DNA of 64,000 bases from Rhizobium sp. C1 (GCF_021026335.1 NZ_JAJNCY010000001.1:744001-808000); one strand, 5' to 3'. Numbered from the stretch's first letter, positions 8,554 to 17,829 are shown. Translations and numbers: made by a program. The notes: generated by a model from the letters alone, not told the origin.

Positions 8554-9408
8554 TCAATCCCGGCCCGTGACGATGGGCGTGTCGGGTTTCGACCCCCATT
8601 CCGACCACGAGCCGTCATAAAGCGTGTTATCGGTATGGCCAAGCGACGTCAGCGCCAGCGTGATGACGGCGGCGGTGACGCCGGAACCGCAGCTGGTGAC
8701 GACGGGCTTCGAGAGATCGATCCCGGCCTTTTCGATGGTGTCCTTGATCTCGGAGAGGGACTTGAAGCGGCCCGCGTCGGAAAAGACGCTGATCGGCAGG
8801 TTCTTCGCGCCCGGCATATGGCCGCCGCGCATGCCTGCGCGAGGCTCCGGCTCTTCGGCCGTAAAGCGGCCAGCGCCGCGGGCATCGGCGATCTGCTTCG
8901 AGCCGGAGGCGACGATGTCCTTCATCGCTTCGAATGTCGTGACTTTCGCGGCGTCGAAATTCGGGACGAATGTTGCGGGCGCCGGTTCCGGCAGGTCGGT
9001 CTGCAGCGGGCGGCCTTCGCGTTTCCAGCCGTCGAGGCCGCCGTCGAGCACATAGACCTTCTCCGCGCCCATGAGGCGGAAGAGCCACCAGGCACGCGGC
9101 GCGCTGAAGAAGCCGGGACCGTCATGCACGACGATCGTGTCGGTCGCGGCAATGCCGAGCTTGCCGACTTCCGCCGCGAAGAATTCGGGCGAGGGGATGG
9201 AATGCGGCAGGCCGGTCGAGTGGTCGGCAATGACGTCCTGATCGAAGAAGACCGCGCCCGGAATATGGCCGGCCGCATATTCTTCCGCGCCATTTCGGTT
9301 CTGCGCCGGCAGATACCAGGCTGCATCCACGATCCGGAATTCCGGCGCGCCCAGTTGTTTTTCGACCCAGTCGGCATCGACCACGAAGCGGCTCTTGTCA
9401 GCAGTCAT
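8554..9408 (-). CDS. sseA: 3-mercaptopyruvate sulfurtransferase
   Basis: Two rhodanese domains are present in 284 residues. The active-site loop in the C-terminal domain is CGSGVTA, the 3-mercaptopyruvate form, not the CRKGVTA of thiosulfate sulfurtransferases. The enzyme moves sulfur from mercaptopyruvate (from cysteine transamination) to thiols or cyanide. It lies 12 bases after alaX and five before the GNAT gene on the same strand. Its place behind a cysteine synthase fits a cysteine sulfur role. Confidence 0.9.
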   Translation of the reverse strand: MTADKSRFVVDADWVEKQLGAPEFRIVDAAWYLPAQNRNGAEEYAAGHIPGAVFFDQDVIADHSTGLPHSIPSPEFFAAEVGKLGIAATDTIVVHDGPGFFSAPRAWWLFRLMGAEKVYVLDGGLDGWKREGRPLQTDLPEPAPATFVPNFDAAKVTTFEAMKDIVASGSKQIADARGAGRFTAEEPEPRAGMRGGHMPGAKNLPISVFSDAGRFKSLSEIKDTIEKAGIDLSKPVVTSCGSGVTAAVITLALTSLGHTDNTLYDGSWSEWGSKPDTPIVTGRD

Positions 9409-9420
9409 CTTGTTATTCCT

Positions 9421-10158
9421 TTAAGAAGCATCCCCGGGCGCGCCGAATCGAATTCGGAACCTGCGGTTTTCCTTACCCTTTTTCTCGATCTTCGCGATAT
9501 GAATTGCGCCGACTTCCTGCGTTTCGGACACATGCGTGCCGCCGCAAGGCTGGCTGTCTATCGCCGAGTTCTCGCCGATGCAGACGAGGCTGACACGACC
9601 CAGCCCCATGGGCGGGCGGACATTCTTCGATTTCACGATGCCGGGATTGGCCGCCAGTTCCTCGTCCGTGATCCATTGCAGGAAGACGGGATGGTTGGCG
9701 TTGACCAGTTCCATCAGCTTTGCCGTCACGTCGTCCTTGTCGATCGTCTCGCTCATGTCGAAATCGACGCGCGAGTCGTCTTCGCTCACGGACGCTCCGG
9801 TGATCGGATAGGGGCAAACGACGGAGAGGAGATGGCAGGCGGTGTGCATCCGCATCAGCTTGTAGCGGCGCGGCCAGTCGATGTGCAGCACCAGCTTTTC
9901 GCCGACCTCGGGGCGCGGCTCGCCTTCCAGCGGGCGATGCAGGACGACGTCCTTCGTCTCGCCCGTCACCGTCACGTCAAGCGTAATGCGGCTCCCGTCA
10001 GCGCGTTCCAGAAAGCCGGTATCTCCCGGCTGGCCGCCGGATGTCGCATAGAAACAGGTCTGGTCGAGTTCGATTGCGCCGTCGTCGCGCACCGCCGTAA
10101 CCGTTGCTTCGCAGGTTGAGAGATAGAAATCATCGCGAAACAACAGTCTTGTCGGCAT
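9421..10158 (-). CDS. alaX: Alanyl-tRNA editing protein (AlaX)
   Basis: This is a free-standing homologue of the AlaRS editing domain, which hydrolyses Ser- or Gly-tRNA(Ala). The 245-residue protein has the zinc-binding motif HTACH (H105, H109) and the second motif CGGTH near residue 215, plus the TSGGQPGDTG segment at about 39-48. I moved the start from the open upstream frame to the ATG at 10158, which sits seven bases past the cysK stop. It is sandwiched between cysK and sseA in one operon. Serine is the precursor of O-acetylserine, so a link to serine pools is conceivable but unproven. Confidence 0.88.
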   Translation of the reverse strand: MPTRLLFRDDFYLSTCEATVTAVRDDGAIELDQTCFYATSGGQPGDTGFLERADGSRITLDVTVTGETKDVVLHRPLEGEPRPEVGEKLVLHIDWPRRYKLMRMHTACHLLSVVCPYPITGASVSEDDSRVDFDMSETIDKDDVTAKLMELVNANHPVFLQWITDEELAANPGIVKSKNVRPPMGLGRVSLVCIGENSAIDSQPCGGTHVSETQEVGAIHIAKIEKKGKENRRFRIRFGAPGDAS

Positions 10159-10165
10159 TGAACCT

Positions 10166-11206
10166 TCAGTCCACGGGCAGATAAGGAACCCGGATATCGG
10201 GATTCGTGAGCAACCACTGTGGCACGGGCAGGCCCTTTTCTTCAAGGAAAGACGGGTTGAAAAGTTTCGACTGGTAGCGATTGCCGTAGTCACAAAGAAT
10301 TGTCACCACGGTGTGACCGGGGCCGAGATCCTTTGCCAGACGGATTGCGCCGGCAATGTTGATGCCCGAGGAGCCGCCGAGGCAGAGGCCTTCTTCTTCC
10401 ACCAGATCGAAGACGATCGGCAGCGCCTCGCTATCCGGGATGCGATAGGAGAAGTCCGGCGTGAAGCCTTCGAGGTTCGCGGTGATACGGCCCTGGCCGA
10501 TGCCTTCCGTGATGGAAGAGCCGGGCGAGGCGAATTCGCCGGTCGTGTAATATTGATAAAGTGCTGCACCTTCCGGATCGGCAAGGCCGATCTTGATGTC
10601 CTTGTTGAAACGATGCAGGCCCATGGCCGTGCCGGCGAGCGTTCCGCCGGAGCCGACGGCGCAGATGAAGCCATCGACCTTGCCAGCGGTCGCTTCCCAG
10701 ATTTCCGGGGCGGTCGTGGCGATATGCGCCTCGCGATTGGCGACATTGTCGAACTGGTTCGCCCAGATCGCGCCATTCGGTTCGGTCTTCGCCAGTTCGT
10801 CAGCGAGACGGCCCGAAACCTTCACATAGTTGTTGGGGTTCTTGTAGGGGACGGCCGGAACTTCGACGAGTTCGGCGCCGAGAAGGCGCAGCGCGTCCTT
10901 CTTTTCCTGGCTCTGCGTTTCCGGGATCACGATGACGGTGCGATAGCCGAGAGCCTTTGCAACCATGGTCAGGCCGATGCCTGTATTGCCCGCCGTTCCT
11001 TCGACGATAACTCCGCCCGGCTTCAGGAGGCCCTTCTTCTCCGCATCGCGGATGATGAAGAGGGCCGCGCGGTCCTTGACCGACTGGCCGGGGTTCAGAA
11101 ACTCAGCCTTGCCGAGAATGGTGCAGCCGGTCAGCTCCGATGCCTTTTTCAGCTTGATCAGCGGCGTATTGCCGATGGCTTCGATGACGGAGGGGAACTG
11201 GGACAT
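10166..11206 (-). CDS. cysK: Cysteine synthase A
   Basis: CysK makes cysteine from O-acetylserine and sulfide with PLP. The 346-residue protein carries the Schiff-base lysine in NPGQSVKDRAA at about residue 45, the phosphate/substrate loop EGTAGNTGIGL (a GTAGNTG variant of the more common GTSGNTG), and GSGGTLAG further on. It is longer than enteric CysK and resembles the alphaproteobacterial cysteine synthase subgroup. ATG 11206 gives an N-terminus MSQFPSVIEAIGNTPL that aligns with the family. It heads the operon with alaX, sseA and a GNAT. About 160 bases upstream are a leader with no riboswitch that I can name. Confidence 0.92.
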   Translation of the reverse strand: MSQFPSVIEAIGNTPLIKLKKASELTGCTILGKAEFLNPGQSVKDRAALFIIRDAEKKGLLKPGGVIVEGTAGNTGIGLTMVAKALGYRTVIVIPETQSQEKKDALRLLGAELVEVPAVPYKNPNNYVKVSGRLADELAKTEPNGAIWANQFDNVANREAHIATTAPEIWEATAGKVDGFICAVGSGGTLAGTAMGLHRFNKDIKIGLADPEGAALYQYYTTGEFASPGSSITEGIGQGRITANLEGFTPDFSYRIPDSEALPIVFDLVEEEGLCLGGSSGINIAGAIRLAKDLGPGHTVVTILCDYGNRYQSKLFNPSFLEEKGLPVPQWLLTNPDIRVPYLPVD

Positions 11207-11361
11207 GGGCGACAAAACCTTTTCATTCTCGCAGTCTTTGAATTTGCCGCGAGTTTTGTCTGCGAAAAGGCCTTTTCGCAAGGCAATCGTTTTCGTTTTT
11301 GGGGCGGAAAGGCGAAGGTTTGTTCCGTCTTGAGCTTTTGAGGCGGCTGCCGTCGTGCTGA

Positions 11362-11397
11362 AAAGATAAAGGCGGGTGACCGAGGCCACCCGCCTTT
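11362..11397 (-). terminator. Terminator-like hairpin between the DJ-1 gene and cysK
   Basis: An 11-bp perfect stem, AAAGGCGGGTG (11368-11378) with CACCCGCCTTT (11387-11397), has an 8-base loop. On the minus strand it is followed by TTTATCTTTT, so it would terminate the DJ-1 gene 13 bases downstream of that stop. Confidence 0.75.
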
Positions 11398-11409
11398 GTT
11401 TGGAGGAAA

Positions 11410-11970
11410 TTACGCCGCGCGGCGGTCGTGACGGCCTTCGCCGACTTCCTCGATGATCTTTGCGACAAAGGCTTCGAGGTCCTTCGGGGATCGGCTGGTG
11501 ATGATGCCCTCGTCGGTCGCCACCTCGACATCGCTCCACCGCGCGCCGGCGTTGACCATGTCGGTCTTGATGGAGCTGTAAGACGTCGCCTCGCGGCCCT
11601 TGATGACGCCGGCTTCGACCAGCATCCACGGACCGTGGCAGATGGCGGCGATGACCTTGCCGCTATCGGCGAACTTGCGAACGAGCGAAACAGCGTCCTG
11701 CTCGGTGCGCAGGATGTCCGGGTTCATCTGGCCGCCCGGGATGACCAGCGCGTCATACTGGTCGACGCGGGCATCAGAAATCTTGAGATCGGCATTGACG
11801 CTGTCGCCCCAGTTCTTGTCCTTCCAGCCCTTGACCGGCTGGCCGTCCGGGGTGGCGACATGCACGGTGGCGCCTGCCTGTTTCAGCTTTTCCAGCGGGA
11901 CCATCAGCTCCGACTGTTCGAAACCGTTGGCGGAGATGATGAGAATCTTGGCTTGATCGATAGAAGGCAT
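11410..11970 (-). CDS. DJ-1/PfpI family protein (type 1 glutamine amidotransferase-like)
   Basis: The 186-residue protein has the DJ-1/PfpI fold with the nucleophile elbow AAICHGPWML (Cys at about residue 107) and the upstream VIPGGQMNPD segment. PfpI-type proteins are described as general stress proteins, with deglycase or chaperone activity debated. The start at 11970 has GGAGG at a short spacing. It stands as a single gene with its own terminator. Confidence 0.85.
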   Translation of the reverse strand: MPSIDQAKILIISANGFEQSELMVPLEKLKQAGATVHVATPDGQPVKGWKDKNWGDSVNADLKISDARVDQYDALVIPGGQMNPDILRTEQDAVSLVRKFADSGKVIAAICHGPWMLVEAGVIKGREATSYSSIKTDMVNAGARWSDVEVATDEGIITSRSPKDLEAFVAKIIEEVGEGRHDRRAA

Positions 11971-12193
11971 GGCTTCCTCCGATGTTTTTGTGAGCGAATG
12001 GGTGAGACAGGCGCCGCGTTTGCAGCGTCCTGCCTGCTCAACGGCTTTCGGACGAAAGTTGTTCCGCAGGAAATTTTCGCAAGCGCGCCTGATATCAACA
12101 TTGCGTCCTTCATGAATGAAGCGCACGAAATGCCCGGCTGATATTTCTTTATCCGGCTAAATTATTGCGCTTTCGCCTTTCCGGCAGCCTCAG

Positions 12194-13636
12194 TCAGCCC
12201 TTTATGTCGTCATAGGCCCTGAGCGCCCGGTCGCGCGCGGCGCCATGGTCGACCATGGGGCGCGGGTAGGTGAAGCCCAGACGGATTTCCGCCTTGTCGA
12301 GGGCTGCCTTGCTGGCCTCGAACGGCTTTTGGATCGCATCATTGCCGAGCCCAGCGATCTCCGGCACGTAGCGCCGGATATAATCGCCCTGCGGGTCGAA
12401 TTTCTCGCCCTGCAGCACGGGATTGAAGATGCGGAAGTAAGGGGCGGCATCGGCTCCGGAGCCTGCGACCCATTGCCAGCTGGCGGCATTGGATGCCGGG
12501 TCTGCGTCCACCAGCGTGTCGCGAAACCATTGCTCGCCATGGCGCCAGTCGATCATCAGGTCCTTGATGAGGAATGAGGCAGCGATCATGCGGATGCGAT
12601 TGTGCATCCAGCCGGTCTGCCAGAGCTCGCGCATCCCGGCGTCGACGATCGGGTAGCCGGTGATGCCGCGCGTCCAGGCGCGGAAGGCGCGTTCGTCGAA
12701 GTCCCAGCCGAAATCGGTAAAGCGGGAATTGAACTCCTTGCTTGCCAGATCGGGATAGTGAAACAGAAGATGCCAGGAGAATTCGCGCCAGGCGAGTTCC
12801 TTGCGGAAATGAACCGTGTCCTCGGTGGGATGGCCCTTTTCTGCCTCCACCACGGCATGCCAGATCTGCAGGGGCGAAATCTCGCCCAGCGCCAGATGTG
12901 GTGAAAGCCGCGAGGTGTGTTCGCCGCCGGGAAAATCGCGGCGCGTACGATAGCCGCGTAGCGCGTCTTCGAGAAAGAACAGCAAGGCAGCCTTGCCGCC
13001 CTGTTCTCCCGGAATCCACGGATCCTCGAAACCGCTCGCCCAGTTGGGCTTTGTCGGCAGAAGACGCCAGTCATCGAGCGCCTCGCTTGCCGGAAACTCG
13101 TCCGGGGCGGCGATTTTGGCGGGCGCGGGCAGGGGCTCGCCAAAGTGTTCGTTGGCTGAGAAGGCTTTCCAGAAGGGCGTATAGACGCGATAGGGGCCGC
13201 CTGCGCCGGTCAGCAGTTTCGACGGTTCATGCAGGAGATTGGCGGAGAAGCTTTTCGCCTCAAGCCCGTGACCCCTGGCCCAGACCTTCAGGGCGGCGTC
13301 CGTTTCCCGGCCCTTCAGATGATACCGGCGGTTCCAGAATATGGTCTTCGCGCCGGTTTCAACAACCAGTTTCTCAACGATGTCGTTCTGCCTGCCCGTG
13401 CGCAGGATGACCCGGTTGCCCCTGCTTTCGCAGGCCTGCATATGCCGGATCAGCGAATGGTGGAGCCACCAGCGCTGTGCCGCGCCCAGCGCGCCCGCAT
13501 CCGGATCGTCCGTTTCGCGGATATAGACGAGTATGACCGGGCCGCCGCGTTTCACCGCTTCCGTCAAGGCCGGATTGTCGGCAAGGCGCAGGTCGCGGCG
13601 AATGAGGACGATGGCGGGGTGGTTTGTCATGGACAT
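12194..13636 (-). CDS. phrB: Deoxyribodipyrimidine photolyase (class I)
   Basis: The 480-residue protein has the N-terminal alpha/beta antenna domain (IVLIRRDLRLADNPAL) and the C-terminal FAD domain, with TSRLSPHLALGEIS, WREFSWHLLFHYPDL and GMRELWQTGWMHNRIRM. This matches class I CPD photolyases that repair cyclobutane dimers with light. Two ATGs at 13636 and 13630 are possible; neither has a strong ribosome site. It is a single gene, convergent with nothing and followed downstream by the DJ-1 gene. Confidence 0.92.
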   Translation of the reverse strand: MSMTNHPAIVLIRRDLRLADNPALTEAVKRGGPVILVYIRETDDPDAGALGAAQRWWLHHSLIRHMQACESRGNRVILRTGRQNDIVEKLVVETGAKTIFWNRRYHLKGRETDAALKVWARGHGLEAKSFSANLLHEPSKLLTGAGGPYRVYTPFWKAFSANEHFGEPLPAPAKIAAPDEFPASEALDDWRLLPTKPNWASGFEDPWIPGEQGGKAALLFFLEDALRGYRTRRDFPGGEHTSRLSPHLALGEISPLQIWHAVVEAEKGHPTEDTVHFRKELAWREFSWHLLFHYPDLASKEFNSRFTDFGWDFDERAFRAWTRGITGYPIVDAGMRELWQTGWMHNRIRMIAASFLIKDLMIDWRHGEQWFRDTLVDADPASNAASWQWVAGSGADAAPYFRIFNPVLQGEKFDPQGDYIRRYVPEIAGLGNDAIQKPFEASKAALDKAEIRLGFTYPRPMVDHGAARDRALRAYDDIKG

Positions 13637-13724
13637 GCAATCGCCGCTTTATGAAGAAATGAGACTTCTCCAGTGAATTACGGCTTTCGGCGTACTGTGG
13701 ATCAGAGACTTTCCCGCAGTCCCG

Positions 13725-14195
13725 TTAAAGCCGCGCGCTGGTGCTTTTCGGCGTCGACAGCAGGATGTTGGTTTCCGAGGAGGCGATGCCGGGGATGCGA
13801 CGGATCCGATGCAGGATGGCGTCGAATTCGGTCAGGCTGTTTGCGGCTATCTCGGCAATGAAGTCCCATTTGCCATTGGTATTGTGAAGCGCGGTGACCT
13901 CCGGATAGCCGCCGAGAGCCGCAGCGACTCGCTCCGCCGTGCGGCCCTCCACCTCGATCAGCATGATCCCGCGCACCGGCGCGTTGAAAGCATCCGCCCG
14001 CAGGATCACGGTGTAGCCGACGATCTCGCCTGATTGCTCCAGCTTTTCCATCCGCGCCCTGACGGTGGCGCGAGACAGGCCGATTTCGTGGGCAAGGTCG
14101 GATATGGAACGGCGGCCGTTCTGCCTGAGCAGCGTGATCAGCCTGTAGTCGTACTCGTCCATAGCCTTGTCCAAATTGTCATATATGCTGCCCAT
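13725..14195 (-). CDS. Lrp/AsnC-family regulator
   Basis: The 156-residue protein has an N-terminal HTH (RRSISDLAHEIGLSRATVRARMEKLEQSGEI) and a C-terminal RAM ligand-binding domain (IMLIEVEG ... DFIAEIAANSLTEFDAILHRIRRIPGI). The start could be ATG 14195 or ATG 14162 (MDEYDYRLI), the more usual Lrp N-terminus. It is divergent from arginase, 90 bases apart, and such regulators commonly control arginine/ornithine catabolism in rhizobia. Control of the neighbouring genes is inferred from this layout. Confidence 0.87.
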   Translation of the reverse strand: MGSIYDNLDKAMDEYDYRLITLLRQNGRRSISDLAHEIGLSRATVRARMEKLEQSGEIVGYTVILRADAFNAPVRGIMLIEVEGRTAERVAAALGGYPEVTALHNTNGKWDFIAEIAANSLTEFDAILHRIRRIPGIASSETNILLSTPKSTSARL

Positions 14196-14285
14196 TATGA
14201 TAAACCGGATTGGATAAATTGCCAAATTGGTTTGTTCAGATCGCCGGACTTCATCGCTAGATTTGACGAGGATCAGGAGCACGAC

Positions 14286-15215
14286 ATGGACCAGCAGAAA
14301 CTCATCGTCATCGGGACGCCCGTACAGGAAGGCACAGGCCGGCCGGGATGCAACATGGGGCCGGATGCCTTTCGCGCCGCCGGCCTGATCCCGGCTCTCG
14401 CCGAACTGGGCCATCAGGTCGAGGATCGCGGCAATCTGGTGCCGTCGTCAGGCGAGGGGGCACATCATGCCAATCCGGTGCTGAAATTTCTGCCTGAATT
14501 CGTGGGCTGGACGCATGCGATCCGCGATGCCGTGATCGCCGCGCGCGCCGATGGAATTCCTGTCGTCGTCGGCGGCGACCATAGTCTGGCAGCGGGTTCG
14601 CTGACCGGCAATGCTGCTTATGCCGGTGAACGCGGACGCCCCTTTTTCGTGCTCTGGCTGGACGCGCATCCTGATTTCCATACGCTGGAGACGACCACCA
14701 GCGGCAATCTGCATGGCGTGCCGATGGCCTATGCCTGCGGGCTTGGCGGTTTCGAAGGTGCGCTGGAAAAGCCGGCCTATCCGATCGACCCGAAGAATAT
14801 CTGCATGATGGGCATTCGCAGCGTCGATCCGGCTGAGCGCGTGGCGCTGGCCGCGCAGGGCGTGACCGTCTGCGACATGCGAATGATCGACGAGGAGGGG
14901 ATCGTGCCGCTCCTGAAGCGGTTTCTGGACAAGGTCAAGGCAGCCGGCGGCGACCTGCATGTGAGCATCGACGTCGATTTCCTCGATCCGACGATCGCGC
15001 CGGGTGTCGGCACGACGGTTCCGGGCGGTGCGACGTTCCGCGAGGCGCATCTGATCATGGAAATCGTGTCCGACAGCGGGCTCGTCACCAGTCTCGATCT
15101 CGTCGAATTGAACCCGTTCCTCGACGAGCGAGGTCGCACCGCGATCCTGATGACCGATCTGGCCACGAGCCTGATGGGCAAGCGCGTGATGGATCGGCCT
15201 ACCCAGACCTATTGA
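14286..15215 (+). CDS. rocF: Arginase
   Basis: Arginase hydrolyses arginine to ornithine and urea with a binuclear manganese site. The 309-residue protein shows the metal motifs GGDHSLAAGS, DAHPDFH and SIDVDFLDP in order. ATG 14286 follows CAGGAG at the correct distance; the open frame further upstream is not translated in any sensible way. Ornithine cyclodeaminase follows after 26 bases, so arginine would flow to ornithine and then proline. A divergent Lrp-type gene is the likely regulator. Confidence 0.93.
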   Translation: MDQQKLIVIGTPVQEGTGRPGCNMGPDAFRAAGLIPALAELGHQVEDRGNLVPSSGEGAHHANPVLKFLPEFVGWTHAIRDAVIAARADGIPVVVGGDHSLAAGSLTGNAAYAGERGRPFFVLWLDAHPDFHTLETTTSGNLHGVPMAYACGLGGFEGALEKPAYPIDPKNICMMGIRSVDPAERVALAAQGVTVCDMRMIDEEGIVPLLKRFLDKVKAAGGDLHVSIDVDFLDPTIAPGVGTTVPGGATFREAHLIMEIVSDSGLVTSLDLVELNPFLDERGRTAILMTDLATSLMGKRVMDRPTQTY

Positions 15216-15241
15216 TTCCAAACAAAAACCAGAGGTGAACC

Positions 15242-16297
15242 ATGCAGCAGAAGCTTAATCTCGTCCCCTTCGTCAGCGTCGACAAGATGATGAAACTCGT
15301 CCACCTTATCGGGGTGGAGACGTTCCTGATCGAGCTTGCGGAAGAGATCGAAAAGGACTTTCGCCGCTGGGAAAGCTTCGACAAGGTGGCGCGCATTCCG
15401 GCGCATAGCCAGGAAGGCGTGATCGAACTGATGCCGACGACCGATGGCGAGGTCTACGGGTTCAAATATGTCAACGGTCACCCGAAGAACACGCGCACCG
15501 GTCGCCAGACGGTGACGGCCTTCGGTCTCCTTGCAGACATGGCGACCGGCTATCCGCTGATGCTGTCCGAAATGACCATGCTGACGGCGCTGCGCACCGC
15601 CGCCATGTCCGCACTGGCGGCCAAATATCTCGCTCCCGAACATGCACGGACCATGGCAATCATCGGCAATGGCGCGCAGTCGGAATTCCAGGCGCTTGCC
15701 TTCAAGGCGCTTCTCGGCGTCAACCAGGTCCGGCTTTACGACATCGATCGCTCCGCGAGCCTGAAATGCGCCCGTAATCTCGTGGGCAGCGGCATCGATT
15801 GCGTCATCGCGGCCTCCGCGCAGGAGGCCGTTCTCGGCGCGGACATCGTGACGACGGTGACGGCGGACAAGCTGAATGCGACGATCCTCACCGATAACAT
15901 GATCGGCCCCGGCATTCATATCAATGCGGTCGGCGGAGACAGCCCGGGCAAGACGGAACTGCATGCCGATATTCTCCACCGCGCGTCGATCTTTGTCGAA
16001 TATCCGCCGCAGACCCGCATCGAGGGCGAGATCCAGCAATTGTCGGCCGATCATCCGGTCACCGAGCTCTGGAGCGTCATCGCGGATAGGGCAGAGGGCC
16101 GGCGCGGACGCGACGAGATCACGCTCTTCGATTCCGTGGGATTTGCGGTCGAGGACTTCTCGGCCCTGCGCTATGTGCGGCGCAAACTTGCTGAAACCGG
16201 CCTCTATGAGGATCTGGATCTTCTGGCCGATCCGGACGAGCCGCGTGATCTTTATGGCATGCTGATGCGTGCGAAAATGCCACGTGCCGTTGCATGA
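15242..16297 (+). CDS. ocd: Ornithine cyclodeaminase
   Basis: The enzyme converts ornithine to proline and ammonia using NAD+. The 351-residue protein belongs to the OCD/mu-crystallin family: a substrate region KYVNGHPKNTRTGRQTVTAFG, then the Rossmann segment MAIIGNGAQSEFQALAF, and INAVGGDSPGKTELHADIL, which carries the OCD-type GGDxPGKTEL signature that distinguishes it from alanine dehydrogenase relatives. It follows arginase by 26 bases with AGAGGTG before the ATG. A terminator lies about 105 bases past the stop. Confidence 0.93.
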   Translation: MQQKLNLVPFVSVDKMMKLVHLIGVETFLIELAEEIEKDFRRWESFDKVARIPAHSQEGVIELMPTTDGEVYGFKYVNGHPKNTRTGRQTVTAFGLLADMATGYPLMLSEMTMLTALRTAAMSALAAKYLAPEHARTMAIIGNGAQSEFQALAFKALLGVNQVRLYDIDRSASLKCARNLVGSGIDCVIAASAQEAVLGADIVTTVTADKLNATILTDNMIGPGIHINAVGGDSPGKTELHADILHRASIFVEYPPQTRIEGEIQQLSADHPVTELWSVIADRAEGRRGRDEITLFDSVGFAVEDFSALRYVRRKLAETGLYEDLDLLADPDEPRDLYGMLMRAKMPRAVA

Positions 16298-16720
16298 CAA
16301 CAGTTTTTTCGCTTTGTCACAAAAATTACACGTTTTTAATTTGCTACGGGAACCTGAATATAGGATAAAGCCTCTCGGGAACGCGGGTTCCCGGGTAATA
16401 CAAGCCGGTGCCTTAACCTCCAGTCGGGCACCGGCTTTTGTCTTCCGGAAGTAGGGCGCAATCCCGGGGTCCTTCTGGAACGAGCCGGGGTTCTCAACCA
16501 CCCCGGCTCTGCCTTTGAGGTGTACACCTCAAGCTTTTCCTTCAGATGTGTGACCTCATGGACTTGCGCACAACCGGCGTTTCGCCGTCCGCGAAGAAAA
16601 CCGCGATCCCTTATTCTCTTTTATTTCAATCACCTTAAATGAAGACCGGCCCGGAACTTGTTCCTGATGTCCGCATTCTCCCAGTGCTCGAATTACAGTA
16701 GCCCTACCGGAGGATTTTTC
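16298..16720. other. Intergenic region without a gene
   Basis: 423 bases. It holds a 7-bp hairpin at 16376-16393 and the terminator listed separately. I see no convincing ORF on either strand. The part from 16440 to 16700 presumably holds the promoter of the membrane-protein gene, which has a GGAGG at 16709-16713. Confidence 0.6.
16402..16439 (+). terminator. Rho-independent terminator after the arginase operon
   Basis: A perfect 11-bp stem, AAGCCGGTGCC at 16402-16412 with GGCACCGGCTT at 16427-16437, has a 14-base loop and a short T tract. Confidence 0.85.
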
Positions 16721-17620
16721 ATGACAGAACATTATTCAACTGCCGGCATTTACAGCCGAGACACAAATCCCCTGATCGGCGCCGCCTTTCATCGGGTGTC
16801 CTGGGGGGCTGTGTTTGCCGGTGTTGCCGTGACGCTCGTGGTCCAGATACTTCTCAATCTTCTGGGCGCAGGCATCGGTGCCGGTGTGATTGATCCGGTT
16901 TCGGCCGACAATCCTTCTGTGTCAGCCGCTTCGATTTCGACAGCCGGATGGCTGATCGCCAGCGGCGTTATCGCCGCATTCGCAGGCGGCTATGTGGCAA
17001 GCCGGCTCTCCGGACGCCCGGTTCGCTCCACCGGCGGTCTTCATGGTCTGATCGCCTGGGCAACCACGACGCTGGTTGTTGTCTATCTACTCACCACCTC
17101 GATCGGTGGACTGATCGGCGGCGCGTTTTCCGGGCTTGGCAGCATCGTGCAGGGCAGTGGCGCAACGGTGGCGACCGTTGCAACGGCGGCAGCTCCTTCC
17201 ATCGCGAAGGTGACTGACCCCATGGCCAGCGTGGAACAGAGCGTTCGCAACGCAACGGGCGGCAATGATCCGGCAGCTCTGCGCGATGCGGCGGTCGCTT
17301 CGGTCAAGGCCGTGTTGACGGGCGATCAGGCCAAGGCTGAAGAAGCCCGCAACCGCGCCGCGGATGCCATCGCCAAGGCTCAGAACATTCCTGTCGATCA
17401 GGCCCGCCAGCAGGTGGCCCAGTATGAAGCGCAGTACAAGCAGGCCGCTGCACAGGCCAAGCAGAGCGCGACCGAAGCGGCGCAAACGGCCGCCAAGGCC
17501 TTCTCCGCGGCAGCCATCGTCGCCTTCGTCGCGTTGGTCATCGGTGCCATCGCAGCCTGGCTCGGTGGTCTTGCCGGCACGACGCGGGTCACGCGTGAGG
17601 AGCTGGTTCTCGCCAGCTGA
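16721..17620 (+). CDS. Integral membrane protein of unknown function (often annotated PhnA-like)
   Basis: The 299-residue protein has a conserved VSWGAVFAGVAVTLVVQILLNLLGAGIGAGVI start, typical of a rhizobial membrane family often labelled PhnA-like without functional basis. There are about four membrane segments: 28-50, 78-95, 108-135 and 265-285. Between the last two lies a long Ala/Gln-rich charged helix (about 170-260), likely coiled-coil. The ATG at 16721 has GGAGG at good spacing. Function unknown; the isolated position and own terminator suggest monocistronic transcription. Confidence 0.75.
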   Translation: MTEHYSTAGIYSRDTNPLIGAAFHRVSWGAVFAGVAVTLVVQILLNLLGAGIGAGVIDPVSADNPSVSAASISTAGWLIASGVIAAFAGGYVASRLSGRPVRSTGGLHGLIAWATTTLVVVYLLTTSIGGLIGGAFSGLGSIVQGSGATVATVATAAAPSIAKVTDPMASVEQSVRNATGGNDPAALRDAAVASVKAVLTGDQAKAEEARNRAADAIAKAQNIPVDQARQQVAQYEAQYKQAAAQAKQSATEAAQTAAKAFSAAAIVAFVALVIGAIAAWLGGLAGTTRVTREELVLAS

Positions 17621-17644
17621 TTGACACTGAACTTAAAACTCAGG

Positions 17645-17670
17645 GAGCCGGCCGAAAGCCGGCTCTTTTT
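17645..17670 (+). terminator. Rho-independent terminator
   Basis: The stem GAGCCGGC/GCCGGCTC (17645-17652 with 17658-17665) has a CGAAA loop and is followed by TTTTT. Confidence 0.9.
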
Positions 17671-17755
17671 GCATGACGCGAGTCGTCCCTGCAAAGCCAA
17701 GGCCAACGCTTTGCGCTGCGATCCGACATTTTTCATTTTACCGTGGAGAATTTTT

Positions 17756-17829
17756 TGGAGGCCTCGCCCGGAATTGAACCGGGGTACAAGGATTTGCAGT
17801 CCTCTGCGTCACCACTCCGCCACGAGGCC
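17756..17829 (-). tRNA. tRNA-Cys (GCA)
   Basis: The minus strand reads a full cloverleaf. The acceptor GGCCTCG pairs with CGAGGCC, the discriminator is U (usual for Cys), and CCA is encoded at 17758-17756. The anticodon GCA is at 17797-17795 within GGACTGCAAATCC, and the T-arm is GGTTCAATTCC. It lies close to tRNA-Asn but on the opposite strand. Confidence 0.97.

Noticed and set aside
11207-11361. SAM-II or other sulfur riboswitch before cysK
   Set aside because: The leader is only about 150 bases and shows no pseudoknot pattern that I can match to SAM-II.
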